The notes beneath the pieces were generated by a model, which saw only the letters and a list, made by a program, of their open reading frames with translations, was not told the origin of the DNA and searched no databases. DNA of 64,000 nt from Gallionella sp. (lineage in GTDB: Bacteria; Pseudomonadota; Gammaproteobacteria; Burkholderiales; Gallionellaceae), in contig JAQTZW010000006.1 in NCBI GenBank assembly GCA_028687575.1, forward strand, positions 124,001-188,000, written 5' to 3'. Of this stretch, positions 1 through 7,326 are shown piece by piece. The position numbers and the translations under genes are program-made. How positions within the stretch are numbered: position 1 is the stretch's first letter; each line of letters begins with the position of its first letter.

Positions 1-247
1 CTTCGTTCTGGCTGGCCTCGGGCGCAACCGGCTTTTCGGCGGTATCGGTGGAAACAGTCCGCTTAACGGGCGCATCGTTCAAATCGCGGTACAGGCCGTT
101 CAACGACAAACCCTCAAGTTGACGCTGCGATTCGACCATGGCGCCCTCGCGCATCATCAGCCGGCCAAACTTGTCATACACCGCCCAGGCCAGCGGCTTG
201 CCAATCTGGATGTCTATATGTTTGACGGGGTGCAATTGTGCATCCAT
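1..247 (-). CDS. Partial protein with a PilZ/YcgR-type N-terminal region; 3' end lies outside the window
   Basis: About 82 residues are visible from an ATG at 247, preceded by a GGAAAG ribosome site. The segment PLAWAVYDKFGRLMMREG, followed by a helix and NGLYRD, resembles the N-terminal region seen in betaproteobacterial PilZ-type or HD-GYP-associated c-di-GMP proteins. The visible end is rich in Pro, Glu and Ala and looks like a linker. It starts 17 bases after the alr stop on the same strand, so co-transcription is likely. The functional domain is outside the window, so the family assignment is tentative. Confidence 0.5.
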   Translation of the reverse strand, partial: MDAQLHPVKHIDIQIGKPLAWAVYDKFGRLMMREGAMVESQRQLEGLSLNGLYRDLNDAPVKRTVSTDTAEKPVAPEASQNE

Positions 248-264
248 GTTGTTTTTCTTTCCTG

Positions 265-1326
265 TCATGATATGACCGGCACGCGCGCGGTCACGGCACA
301 CATCAACTCATAACTGATCGTGCCCGCCGCCTCCGCGACTTCTTCTATCGGCACGCCCTCCCCCCACAGCGTGACGACACTGCCCACGCCCGATCCCGGC
401 AAATGACTCAAATCCACATACAGCATGTCCATCGAGACCCGCCCCAGCAAGCGGCTTGGCTGTCCGTCCACCTGCATAGGCGTGCCGTTGGGCGCATGGC
501 GCGGATAGCCGTCGGCATAGCCACAGGCGACCACGCCGACACGCATGGCGCGGTCGGCGCGGAACAGCGCGCCATAACCGATCTCGTCGCCGGCGCGCAG
601 TTGCTGCACCGCGATGATGCGGCTCTCCAGCGTCATCACCGGTCGCAACCCGAGTTGCCGCGCCGTCACATCCGCAAACGGCGACGCGCCATACAGCATG
701 ATGCCCGGCCTTACCCAGTCACCGTGCGTGAAGCGGTGCCGCAACAGCGCGGCAGAATTGGCCAGCGAGCGCGTCACGCGATAATCGGCGGCCAGTTCGT
801 TGAACACATCAAGTTGTTCCGTCACGCCGCGCGCCTCGTCGGCATGGGCGAAATGCGTCATCAGCGTGATCTCGTGCACCGCCTTATGCCGGCGCAACGC
901 CTGCATCGCACCGTCCAGCTCGTGGGGAGCAAACCCCAAACGCGTCATGCCGCTATTGACCTTGAGCCAGACATCCAACGCCCCGCGCGCAGGGTAGGCA
1001 TCCAGCAGCGCGATCTGCCACGGGCTGTGAATCACGCAAGCCAGGTCGTACTCGGCGGCAAGCGCCATGTCCTGCGCGTCGAAGACGCCTTCCAGCAACA
1101 GGATGGTCTGGCGATACCCGGCCTCGCGCAACCTGACCGCATCCGCCATATCCAGCAGTGCAAAACCGTCCGCATCGGCCAGTGCCTCGGCGGCGCGCAA
1201 CAGGCCGTGACCATAGGCATTGGCCTTGATAACCGCCATGATGCGTGAAGAGGTGGCATGCCTTGCGACATACAGATTGCTTTCCAGTGCATTCAGGTCA
1301 ACTTTGGCTTGTATCGGACGCGGCAT
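265..1326 (-). CDS. alr: Alanine racemase
   Basis: PLP enzyme interconverting L- and D-alanine in the cytoplasm, supplying D-Ala for peptidoglycan. The 353-residue length is normal. The PLP lysine is K34 in AVIKANAYGHG, close to the N-terminus of the TIM barrel. The second catalytic base, a tyrosine, is in DEIGYGALF near residue 249, and the substrate-binding VSMDMLYVDLS segment follows at about 300. The start ATG at 1326 gives the expected N-terminus (RPIQAKVDLNALESN). It is divergent from the transporter gene to its right, with about 110 bases between them, and is followed by the PilZ-like gene on the same strand. No oddities seen. Confidence 0.96.
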   Translation of the reverse strand: MPRPIQAKVDLNALESNLYVARHATSSRIMAVIKANAYGHGLLRAAEALADADGFALLDMADAVRLREAGYRQTILLLEGVFDAQDMALAAEYDLACVIHSPWQIALLDAYPARGALDVWLKVNSGMTRLGFAPHELDGAMQALRRHKAVHEITLMTHFAHADEARGVTEQLDVFNELAADYRVTRSLANSAALLRHRFTHGDWVRPGIMLYGASPFADVTARQLGLRPVMTLESRIIAVQQLRAGDEIGYGALFRADRAMRVGVVACGYADGYPRHAPNGTPMQVDGQPSRLLGRVSMDMLYVDLSHLPGSGVGSVVTLWGEGVPIEEVAEAAGTISYELMCAVTARVPVIS

Positions 1327-1435
1327 GAATCTTTCATTACTGGAAGGAAATTAAGTCGCGCAATGATAGCAGGGGAGTTTCTTTCGTGATATAAAACCGC
1401 CTGATTAAAACCTCCCCTGTTCATCCCACCCTTCA

Positions 1436-2662
1436 ATGAACCTAGGCTTCTACATCATCCTCGCTGCGCAATTTTTCTCCGCGCTCGCCGACAATGCCTT
1501 GTTGTTCGCCGCTATCGCGCTGCTGATGGAACTCAAATCTCCGGCTTGGCATACGCCGGTATTGCAGGAAGCCTTCGTATTTTCATACATCGTACTCGCG
1601 CCATTCGTGGGTGCATTCGCTGATTCCTTGCCCAAGGGACGCGTGATGTTCGTCAGCAACATCATAAAACTGGCAGGCTGCCTCACCATGTTGCTGGGCG
1701 CCCATCCATTATTCGCCTACTGCCTGGTCGGGCTGGGTGCGGCGGCCTATTCGCCGGCCAAGTACGGCATCCTCACCGAATACCTGCCGCCCTCCCGACT
1801 GGTCACCGCGAACAGCTGGATGGAAGGCCTGACGGTGCTGGCCATCGTGCTGGGTGCGGTGCTGGGCGGCATACTCGTCACCCCTGCCATTACCGCCCCG
1901 CTGCTGCAATCTCTGCACCTGCCGCTGATTACCAGCATCCCGGAACTGGCGATTCTGCTGATCGCGCTGGTCTATGTCATCGCTGCCGTATTCAACCTGT
2001 ATATCCCGCATGTCAAGATAGACCACCGCCCGTTGAGCAGCAATCCGGCTTTCCTGATGCGCGAGTTCTGGCACAACTTCAACCTCTTGTGGAAAGACCC
2101 GCTGGGCCAGGTCTCATTGGGCGTGACCACACTGTTCTGGGGTGCCGGTGCGACGCTGCGGCTGTTGCTGATCGGCTGGGCGGCGGTGGCACTACACTAT
2201 GACATCGGCTCAGCCGCCAAGCTCACTGCCTGGTTCGCCATCGGCATCGCCATCGGCTCGGTACTGGCGGCGAAATACGTCAAACTGGAACAGTCGGTCC
2301 GGGTGTTGCCGGTGGGCATCGCGATGGGTGCTGCGGTGCTGCTGATGATCCCCATCACCAACAACGTGCTTGCCATCGCCCTGCTGATCGGCATGGGCGC
2401 AATGGGCGGCTACTTTGTGGTGCCGATGAACGCGCTGCTGCAACACCGTGGTCACCTGCTGATGGGCGCGGGCAGCTCGATTGCGGTGCAGAACTTCAAT
2501 GAGAACCTGAGCATCTTCCTGATGCTGGGCCTGTACGCCGCGATGGAGAAACTGGGCCTGCACATCTACCTCATCATCACCGTGTTCGGCCTGCTGCTGG
2601 CCGGCATCATGGCGATACTCTACAAGAAGCACGGCCACGATCAGGACAACGGCAAGATCTAG
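1436..2662 (+). CDS. lplT: LplT-like lysophospholipid transporter, major facilitator superfamily
   Basis: A 408-residue inner-membrane protein with about twelve hydrophobic helices. It opens with NLGFYIILAAQFFSALADNA, the typical start of LplT, and continues with a conserved loop around YSPAKYGILTEYLPPSRLV at roughly residues 105-125. LplT flips lysophospholipids inward for re-acylation. In many proteobacteria it is fused or adjacent to the acyltransferase Aas; no acyltransferase is found here, so the enzyme partner must be elsewhere. It is convergent with the uracil-DNA glycosylase gene, 24 bases away, without an obvious terminator between them. Length matches the family (about 400). Confidence 0.9.
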   Translation: MNLGFYIILAAQFFSALADNALLFAAIALLMELKSPAWHTPVLQEAFVFSYIVLAPFVGAFADSLPKGRVMFVSNIIKLAGCLTMLLGAHPLFAYCLVGLGAAAYSPAKYGILTEYLPPSRLVTANSWMEGLTVLAIVLGAVLGGILVTPAITAPLLQSLHLPLITSIPELAILLIALVYVIAAVFNLYIPHVKIDHRPLSSNPAFLMREFWHNFNLLWKDPLGQVSLGVTTLFWGAGATLRLLLIGWAAVALHYDIGSAAKLTAWFAIGIAIGSVLAAKYVKLEQSVRVLPVGIAMGAAVLLMIPITNNVLAIALLIGMGAMGGYFVVPMNALLQHRGHLLMGAGSSIAVQNFNENLSIFLMLGLYAAMEKLGLHIYLIITVFGLLLAGIMAILYKKHGHDQDNGKI

Positions 2663-2686
2663 CCGCAACATCCCGACTGCCTGCCG

Positions 2687-3700
2687 CTACTCCGATAACC
2701 CGCTCATCGTCTCCACCGCCAGGCACAGATCCTGCCAGGCTTTGGCCTTTTCCATCGGGCTGCGCAACAGATAGGCCGGGTGGTAAGTGACCAGCAGCGG
2801 CACTCCCCGGTAGTCGTGCAACTTGCCGCGCAACGAACTGATGGTGGCATCGCGCCCCAGCAGCGCGGTGGCAGCGACCTTGCCTAGCGCCACGATCAGC
2901 TTGGGCTTGACCAGTTCGACCTGCCGTTGCAGATAGGGCTGACAGGCGGCGATCTCCTCCGGCAACGGATTGCGATTGCCGGGAGGACGACATTTGACGA
3001 CGTTGGCGATGTACACCCGGCGCCCGCGTTGCAAGCCGATGGACAGCAGCATGTTGTCCAACAACTTGCCCGCCTGCCCCACGAACGGCTCGCCCTGCGC
3101 ATCCTCTTCCGCGCCCGGCCCTTCGCCCACGAACAGCCAATCCGCCTGCTCGTCGCCCACGCCGAACACGGTCTGGGTGCAGCCCGCACGCAAGTTGCAC
3201 AGCTCGCAGTCGCGCACTTTCTGTTTGAGTTCCGGCCAATCCACCCCGGCCAGCGGGCCCGCCGCCACCTTGCGCTGAAATTCGCGCAGCGAATCTTCGC
3301 CCTCCTCATGTTCGCGGAACGTCATGCCCATCCAGTCTTCGTCGTGCGGCGCGGCAAACAGGTCGGCAGCCGACTCGCCAACATCCTCCGGCAAGACGGC
3401 TTGTTCGGTCATGTCAGCGACTGCCGCTGTGCCGATCACGGCCGGTGCTTCGACGGCAGTTTGCTGGCGCGCGACTTCGACTTGCGGTTGCGGCGCGGCA
3501 GCGGATGGCGCGGCCTGCCGGACAGCTTCCGGGGACAGGACAGCTTCCGGGGATAGGACAGCGTCCACAGGTTTGATCAGTTCGGATACGGCTGACACTG
3601 ATTCTGCCGGATGCGCCTCGGCTGGCGGAACAGGCAGGTCGCGCCGCACCCACAGCGGGTACAAGTTCATCTCGCGCAACATCGCCTCGCGTCTATCCAT
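2687..3700 (-). CDS. Uracil-DNA glycosylase, family 4 (4Fe-4S), with an N-terminal linker extension
   Basis: Removes uracil from DNA to begin base excision repair. The catalytic part (about residue 145 onward) shows the Fe-S cysteines in CELCNLRAGC, the active-site block FVGEGPGAEEDAQGEPFVG, NVVKCRPPGNRNP with another cluster cysteine, and VTYHPAYLLR near the end. The first 140 residues are a Pro/Ala/Val-rich linker containing near-identical 18-base repeats (SPEAVL) at 3521-3556. An upstream start at 3724 is possible, but ATG at 3700 has GGAG six bases before it and overlaps the rimI stop by 8 bases, so I prefer it (337 aa). Such N-terminal extensions are common in betaproteobacterial members. 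Confidence 0.9.
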   Translation of the reverse strand: MDRREAMLREMNLYPLWVRRDLPVPPAEAHPAESVSAVSELIKPVDAVLSPEAVLSPEAVRQAAPSAAAPQPQVEVARQQTAVEAPAVIGTAAVADMTEQAVLPEDVGESAADLFAAPHDEDWMGMTFREHEEGEDSLREFQRKVAAGPLAGVDWPELKQKVRDCELCNLRAGCTQTVFGVGDEQADWLFVGEGPGAEEDAQGEPFVGQAGKLLDNMLLSIGLQRGRRVYIANVVKCRPPGNRNPLPEEIAACQPYLQRQVELVKPKLIVALGKVAATALLGRDATISSLRGKLHDYRGVPLLVTYHPAYLLRSPMEKAKAWQDLCLAVETMSGLSE

Positions 3701-4157
3701 TTGATTCTCCAGCTGATAATTCACACGCCATGATCAGCGCATCTTCACTGCCTGCGGCATTGTGGTAATAGCCGCGCCGTATGCCGATCTCGGCAAACCC
3801 GGCGCTGCGGTACAGCGCGATGGCAGGCAGATTGCCCGTGCGCACCTCCAGAAACACGCGCCCCCAGCCCCGCTCACGCGACAGCGCCAGCGCCGACTCC
3901 AGCAGCGCCCGCCCCACGCCCTTGCGCTGCTGCCCCGCCGCCACCGCAATGTTGAGCAACTCCGCCTCGCCGACACCCGGCATCAGCACCACGAATCCCT
4001 GCAAACCGCCGCCCGCCTCTGCCGACGCTTCGCTGACCAGCCCCAGATAACCGCTACCCAGCGCATCGCCAAAATTGCCGCGCGTCCACGGATACGGCTG
4101 CACCGCCTGCTCGATGGCCAGCGCCGCCTCAATATCGTCACGGGTCATCGCGCGCAT
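3693..4157 (-). CDS. rimI: Ribosomal protein S18 alanine N-acetyltransferase RimI
   Basis: GNAT acetyltransferase that modifies the N-terminus of ribosomal protein S18. The acetyl-CoA loop is visible as AAGQQRKGVGRALLE, followed by FLEVRTGNLPAIALYRSAGF and the RRGYYHNAAGSEDALIMA ending typical of RimI. The longer frame from 4181 begins with TTG inside tsaB; ATG at 4157 (MRAMTRDDIEAAL) gives the usual N-terminus and a 154-residue protein just after the tsaB stop. It sits between tsaB and the glycosylase gene, an arrangement common in betaproteobacteria, and probably forms one transcript with them. Confidence 0.92.
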   Translation of the reverse strand: MRAMTRDDIEAALAIEQAVQPYPWTRGNFGDALGSGYLGLVSEASAEAGGGLQGFVVLMPGVGEAELLNIAVAAGQQRKGVGRALLESALALSRERGWGRVFLEVRTGNLPAIALYRSAGFAEIGIRRGYYHNAAGSEDALIMACELSAGESNG

Positions 4158-4161
4158 CGGT

Positions 4162-4869
4162 TCAAGGTTTGCCGGCGGCAAGCTGTTCGCGCTCGGCGGT
4201 CTTCAGCGCAACCTTGTCGCGCAGGTACAGCGGCAACGCCAACTCTGCCGCCACGCCTTCGCCACGGGCGAACATCGCTTCGCCCAGTGCGGCGATGGCG
4301 GCAGCCTGCGGCACGGTGGCGGCATCCACCCCCGCCAACTGCCCGGCATAGCGCACCTGCAAGGCCTCGCCGTGCGCGGTGAAACCGCTGCCCGCGCCGA
4401 ACCAGTCGCCACCCGGCAGTTCCGGCGCCTCCTCCGGCTTGCACAGACACGGCTCGCACACCGTCACCCAGCCATCGGCATTGCGCTGATAAGCCGCGAA
4501 ATACAGCTCGCTCATGCGCGCATCCAGCGCGGCGATCACGCGTTGTCTGCCGGCCAGTTGATACTGCGCCTCGGCCAGCGCCAGCAGCGTGCACACCCCC
4601 GCCACCGGCAGTCCCGCGCCGAACGCCAGCCCCTGCGTCACCCCGCAGGCGATGCGCACGCCGGTGAACGAGCCGGGGCCGCAGCCGAACGCGATGCCGT
4701 CCAACTGCGCCAGCGTCACGCCGGACGCCTTGAGCAGCCCGTCCAGCATCGGCATCAGCAATTCGGAATGTTTCTGCCCGACCAACTCGAACCGCTCCAG
4801 CGCAGCACCGTCCTGCAACAGCGCGACCGAGCAGTATTCGGTGGAAGTCTCCAGCGCGAGGATTCTCAT
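4162..4869 (-). CDS. tsaB: tRNA threonylcarbamoyladenosine biosynthesis protein TsaB
   Basis: Non-catalytic ASKHA-fold partner of TsaD and TsaE in t6A formation on ANN-decoding tRNAs. The N-terminal phosphate loop MRILALETSTEYCSVAL, then AFGCGPGSFTGVRIACG (residues about 65-81) and LDARMSELYFAAY, are hallmark TsaB segments. The length of 235 is standard. ATG at 4869 is the only sensible start. It is first in a tsaB-rimI-udg run on the minus strand. The upstream gap carries an inverted repeat element (4901-5095). Confidence 0.95.
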   Translation of the reverse strand: MRILALETSTEYCSVALLQDGAALERFELVGQKHSELLMPMLDGLLKASGVTLAQLDGIAFGCGPGSFTGVRIACGVTQGLAFGAGLPVAGVCTLLALAEAQYQLAGRQRVIAALDARMSELYFAAYQRNADGWVTVCEPCLCKPEEAPELPGGDWFGAGSGFTAHGEALQVRYAGQLAGVDAATVPQAAAIAALGEAMFARGEGVAAELALPLYLRDKVALKTAEREQLAAGKP

Positions 4870-4900
4870 TTAAGCGACCGGGTTATATTGAGAAAAACAA

Positions 4901-5095
4901 TCTCACGCGGAGTCGCGGAGACGCGGAGAACACCGAGAAAATCCAGTAATTTAAGCTGCATCATCTGAACGCAAAAAAACGAAAATATTGCCAAAAGCGA
5001 CGACCCAGGACGGGAAGCACAACACGCTGAAATATATAGGCTGCCTTTTTTCATAATTGCGTTTCTCTCTGCGTCTCCGCGCTCTCCGCGTGATC
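4901..5095. repeat. MITE-like inverted repeat between tsaB and ispF
   Basis: The left arm at about 4903-4940 reads CACGCGGAGTCGCGGAGACG and continues; the right arm at about 5059-5095 is nearly its reverse complement (CTGCGTCTCCGCGCTCTCCG). The arms enclose about 120 AT-richer bases with no convincing gene. The size and structure suggest a non-autonomous element or a very long hairpin. No clean target duplication was found. Confidence 0.55.
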
Positions 5096-5111
5096 ACGGA
5101 TTTTCAATGGG

Positions 5112-5588
5112 TTACTGATCCGTCAACAACAGCACCACCGCCTGCGCCGCGATGCCCTCGCCGCGCCCGGTGTAGCCGAGCTTTTCGGTGGTGGTGGCCT
5201 TGACGTTGACCGCGCCCTTCTCGACGCGCAGGTCGGCGGCGATGTTGGCCTGCATCAGGTGGATGTGCGGAGCCATCTTGGGGGCCTGGGCGATGATGGT
5301 GGTGTCCACGTTGCCGACCCGATAGCCCTGCGCACGCACCAGATGCAGCGTTTCGCGCAAAAGGATGCGGCTGTCTATATTCTTGAACTTCGCGTCGGTG
5401 TCGGAGAAATGCCGGCCTATGTCGCCCAATCCTGCCGCGCCCAGCAGCGCATCACAGATGGCGTGCAGCAGCACGTCCGCATCGGAATGCCCGAGCAACC
5501 CTTTTTCATACGGGATGTCCACCCCACCGATGATCAGCCTGCGGCCTGCCACCAGCTGGTGTACGTCGAAACCCTGTCCTATACGCAT
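5112..5588 (-). CDS. ispF: 2-C-methyl-D-erythritol 2,4-cyclodiphosphate synthase
   Basis: Cyclises CDP-ME 2-phosphate to MEcPP in the MEP isoprenoid pathway. Metal ligands are visible in GFDVHQL and in [19 protein letters not shown], and [15 protein letters not shown] is the conserved C-terminal segment that contacts the cytidine. An upstream ATG at 5630 would add 14 residues unlike the family and lies in repeat sequence; ATG at 5588 has AAAGG eight bases before it and gives the standard 158 residues. It is downstream of ispD, but a toxin-antitoxin pair separates the two. Confidence 0.95.
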   Translation of the reverse strand: MRIGQGFDVHQLVAGRRLIIGGVDIPYEKGLLGHSDADVLLHAICDALLGAAGLGDIGRHFSDTDAKFKNIDSRILLRETLHLVRAQGYRVGNVDTTIIAQAPKMAPHIHLMQANIAADLRVEKGAVNVKATTTEKLGYTGRGEGIAAQAVVLLLTDQ

Positions 5589-5601
5589 CTTCGTGCCTTT
5601 C

Positions 5602-5675
5602 GTAGGGTGGGTTAGCGTAGCGTAACCCACCGTTAAATTGATGGTGGGTTACGGTGCCAAACACCCAACCCACCC
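5602..5675. repeat. Palindromic GGGTGGGTT repeat upstream of ispF
   Basis: A dispersed-type repeat with outer arms GGGTGGGTT (5605-5613) and AACCCACCC (5667-5675), and an inner pair GGTTAGCGTAGCGTAACC. It fills most of the 110-base gap between mntA and ispF and would fold into a strong hairpin in the ispF leader. Similar GGGTGGGTTACGC repeats are frequent in environmental betaproteobacteria (general knowledge). Confidence 0.6.
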
Positions 5676-5698
5676 TTGCTTATTTTCACGCTGAAACG

Positions 5699-6022
5699 TC
5701 ACTCACGGCCCTGCACCAACACCTTGCGCTTCGCAATAATTTCCCGAAACGCCTCACTGGCACTGGCCCAATCCACCACATCCACTTTGATGGTGAGATC
5801 GGATTCGTCGAACGCTTCGATCAACTCAGCGCTATCGCTCAGGGACAGCGCCTGTTCGCCCATCACCACCAGATCGAGGTCGGAATAGGGTTTGGCGCGC
5901 CCCTGCACGCGCGAACCGAACGCCCACACTGCGCGATCCGGGATCACGCGCTGCAAGATCGTTCGCACGATGGCAAGTTGCTGCGGCGCGAGGTCGAGTT
6001 CTGGCAGGACGAGCTCATTCAT
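5699..6022 (-). CDS. mntA: MntA-type nucleotidyltransferase antitoxin
   Basis: A 107-residue minimal nucleotidyltransferase. FGSRVQGRAKPYSDLDLVV matches the GSx10DxD catalytic motif and IKVDVVDW supplies the third carboxylate. In characterised HepT/MntA systems (type VII) this enzyme neutralises the HEPN ribonuclease by adding AMP to it. The start ATG overlaps the stop of the HEPN gene by 4 bases (ATGA), so the pair is translationally coupled. It lies within the ispD-ispF operon, which is unusual. Activity here is inferred from the intact motif. Confidence 0.87.
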   Translation of the reverse strand: MNELVLPELDLAPQQLAIVRTILQRVIPDRAVWAFGSRVQGRAKPYSDLDLVVMGEQALSLSDSAELIEAFDESDLTIKVDVVDWASASEAFREIIAKRKVLVQGRE

Positions 6023-6447
6023 CCGGCTGCATCCCGCTTGGTCAGCTGTTGGTAGAGATAGCGCGCCTCATCGAGAAAGTCGGGCGCGATGGCGTACACG
6101 GCTGCCGCCTTGTTCTGGTCATAGGTATGTCTGCTGTCGTTGCGCGCCTGGCGATAGTCTTTCCAGCGTGTCCAGTCGGAGCGCAACAACCCCTGTTCAT
6201 TGCCGGTTCGGATCAGATTCTGGAAGCTGGCCGTTTCGATCTCGTCCGATGCAGCGGCACGTTCCAGCAGATGCCGCTTGAGCATTTTGTGACTCAACTC
6301 GTAAGTGAACTCGAAACACTGTATCGCCGAATTGCGCAGTTGCTCGAACAGGCCCGCATCGGATCTTGCCAGATCGGACTGTGCGTATCTCAGACTGACT
6401 TCCAGCTGGCGGATGGCGTTGGCAAGCGGCGTGTAATCGAGTGTCAT
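6019..6447 (-). CDS. hepT: HEPN toxin, HepT/HI0074 family
   Basis: A 142-residue, mainly helical protein of the nucleotidyltransferase substrate-binding (HI0074) family. It contains RNDSRHTY near residue 112, an exact RX4HXY motif, which forms the ribonuclease site of HepT toxins and includes the tyrosine AMPylated by MntA. It overlaps ispD by 4 bases upstream and mntA by 4 bases downstream, so the three genes ispD-hepT-mntA are read as a chain. Toxicity is predicted from family knowledge, not shown by the sequence. Confidence 0.87.
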   Translation of the reverse strand: MTLDYTPLANAIRQLEVSLRYAQSDLARSDAGLFEQLRNSAIQCFEFTYELSHKMLKRHLLERAAASDEIETASFQNLIRTGNEQGLLRSDWTRWKDYRQARNDSRHTYDQNKAAAVYAIAPDFLDEARYLYQQLTKRDAAG

Positions 6448-7145
6448 TTAATCACCCTCTCCTGCAACAGCAACTCGGCCAGCCGCAAATCCTGCGGATA
6501 GGTCACCTTAAAATTGCTGGAGTCGCCCGCGACCAGCTTCGGGTGCAGCCCCAGCGCCTCGACCGCCGAAGCCTCGTCGGTGACGGCCTTGCACTGTTGC
6601 AGCGCGAGTGCCAGCAGGCCTGCGCGGAACATCTGCGGGGTCTGCGCCTGCCACAATCCGGCGCGGTCTTCGGTATGCGCGATGCGCACCCCGGCCTCGC
6701 CGCCCGCCGGCTGGGCGCGCTTCAGCGTGTCGGCCAGAGGTACGGCCAAAATGCCGCCCACCTGGTCGTCGCGCAGTTCGGCGATAAGTTTGCTCAGATG
6801 CGCCTGGGTCAGACAGGGGCGCGCCGCGTCATGCACCAGCACCCAGTCTTCCGGCTCCAGTTCCGAGGCGATCAGGCCGTTCAATACCGTGTCGGCGCGG
6901 GTCTCGCCGCCGCAATACAGCGGTTGCAGCTTGTCGCCGAACGCCGACCAGTCGTAACCGTGAAACAGGGTGTCGTCGGGCGACAGCACCACGAACACGG
7001 TGGCGATGTCCGGGCAGGCGCACAAGGTATTGAGCGCGTGAAAAATCATCGGCCTGCCGGCCAGCGGCAGGTATTGCTTGGGAAGTTCGTGCCCCATGCG
7101 CGCGCCGAAACCGGCGGCGGGAACCAGTGCGTGAAATTCAGACAT
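6444..7145 (-). CDS. ispD: 2-C-methyl-D-erythritol 4-phosphate cytidylyltransferase
   Basis: Forms CDP-ME from CTP and MEP in isoprenoid synthesis. The N-terminal nucleotide loop is [20 protein letters not shown], followed by the conserved [11 protein letters not shown] (about residues 105-115) and [11 protein letters not shown] (about 165). The length of 233 is typical. The leftward promoter must lie in the 160-base gap shared with mfd. Its stop overlaps the start of hepT (ATGA), so toxin translation may depend on ispD translation. Confidence 0.95.
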   Translation of the reverse strand: MSEFHALVPAAGFGARMGHELPKQYLPLAGRPMIFHALNTLCACPDIATVFVVLSPDDTLFHGYDWSAFGDKLQPLYCGGETRADTVLNGLIASELEPEDWVLVHDAARPCLTQAHLSKLIAELRDDQVGGILAVPLADTLKRAQPAGGEAGVRIAHTEDRAGLWQAQTPQMFRAGLLALALQQCKAVTDEASAVEALGLHPKLVAGDSSNFKVTYPQDLRLAELLLQERVIK

Positions 7146-7294
7146 ACCGATAGGTGGTGACTGCTCTCAGAAATAAAAGTTAGTGACGGCGACACGGGCG
7201 GGATAGCCCACGCATCGGGCTGGAACGACACCGCCGACCACGCCCAACGCCAGAGGCCGCATTTTAGACCAAAAGGAAAATGCCATGTCTGGCT

Positions 7295-7300
7295 TATAAT
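7295..7300 (+). promoter_or_regulatory. Possible -10 element for mfd
   Basis: A perfect TATAAT lies 27 bases before the mfd ATG. The corresponding -35 position is poor (about AAAGGA), so the call rests on the -10 and its placement alone. Confidence 0.35.
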
Positions 7301-7326
7301 GCCGACCTTTGATTCAGGCCGCACCC

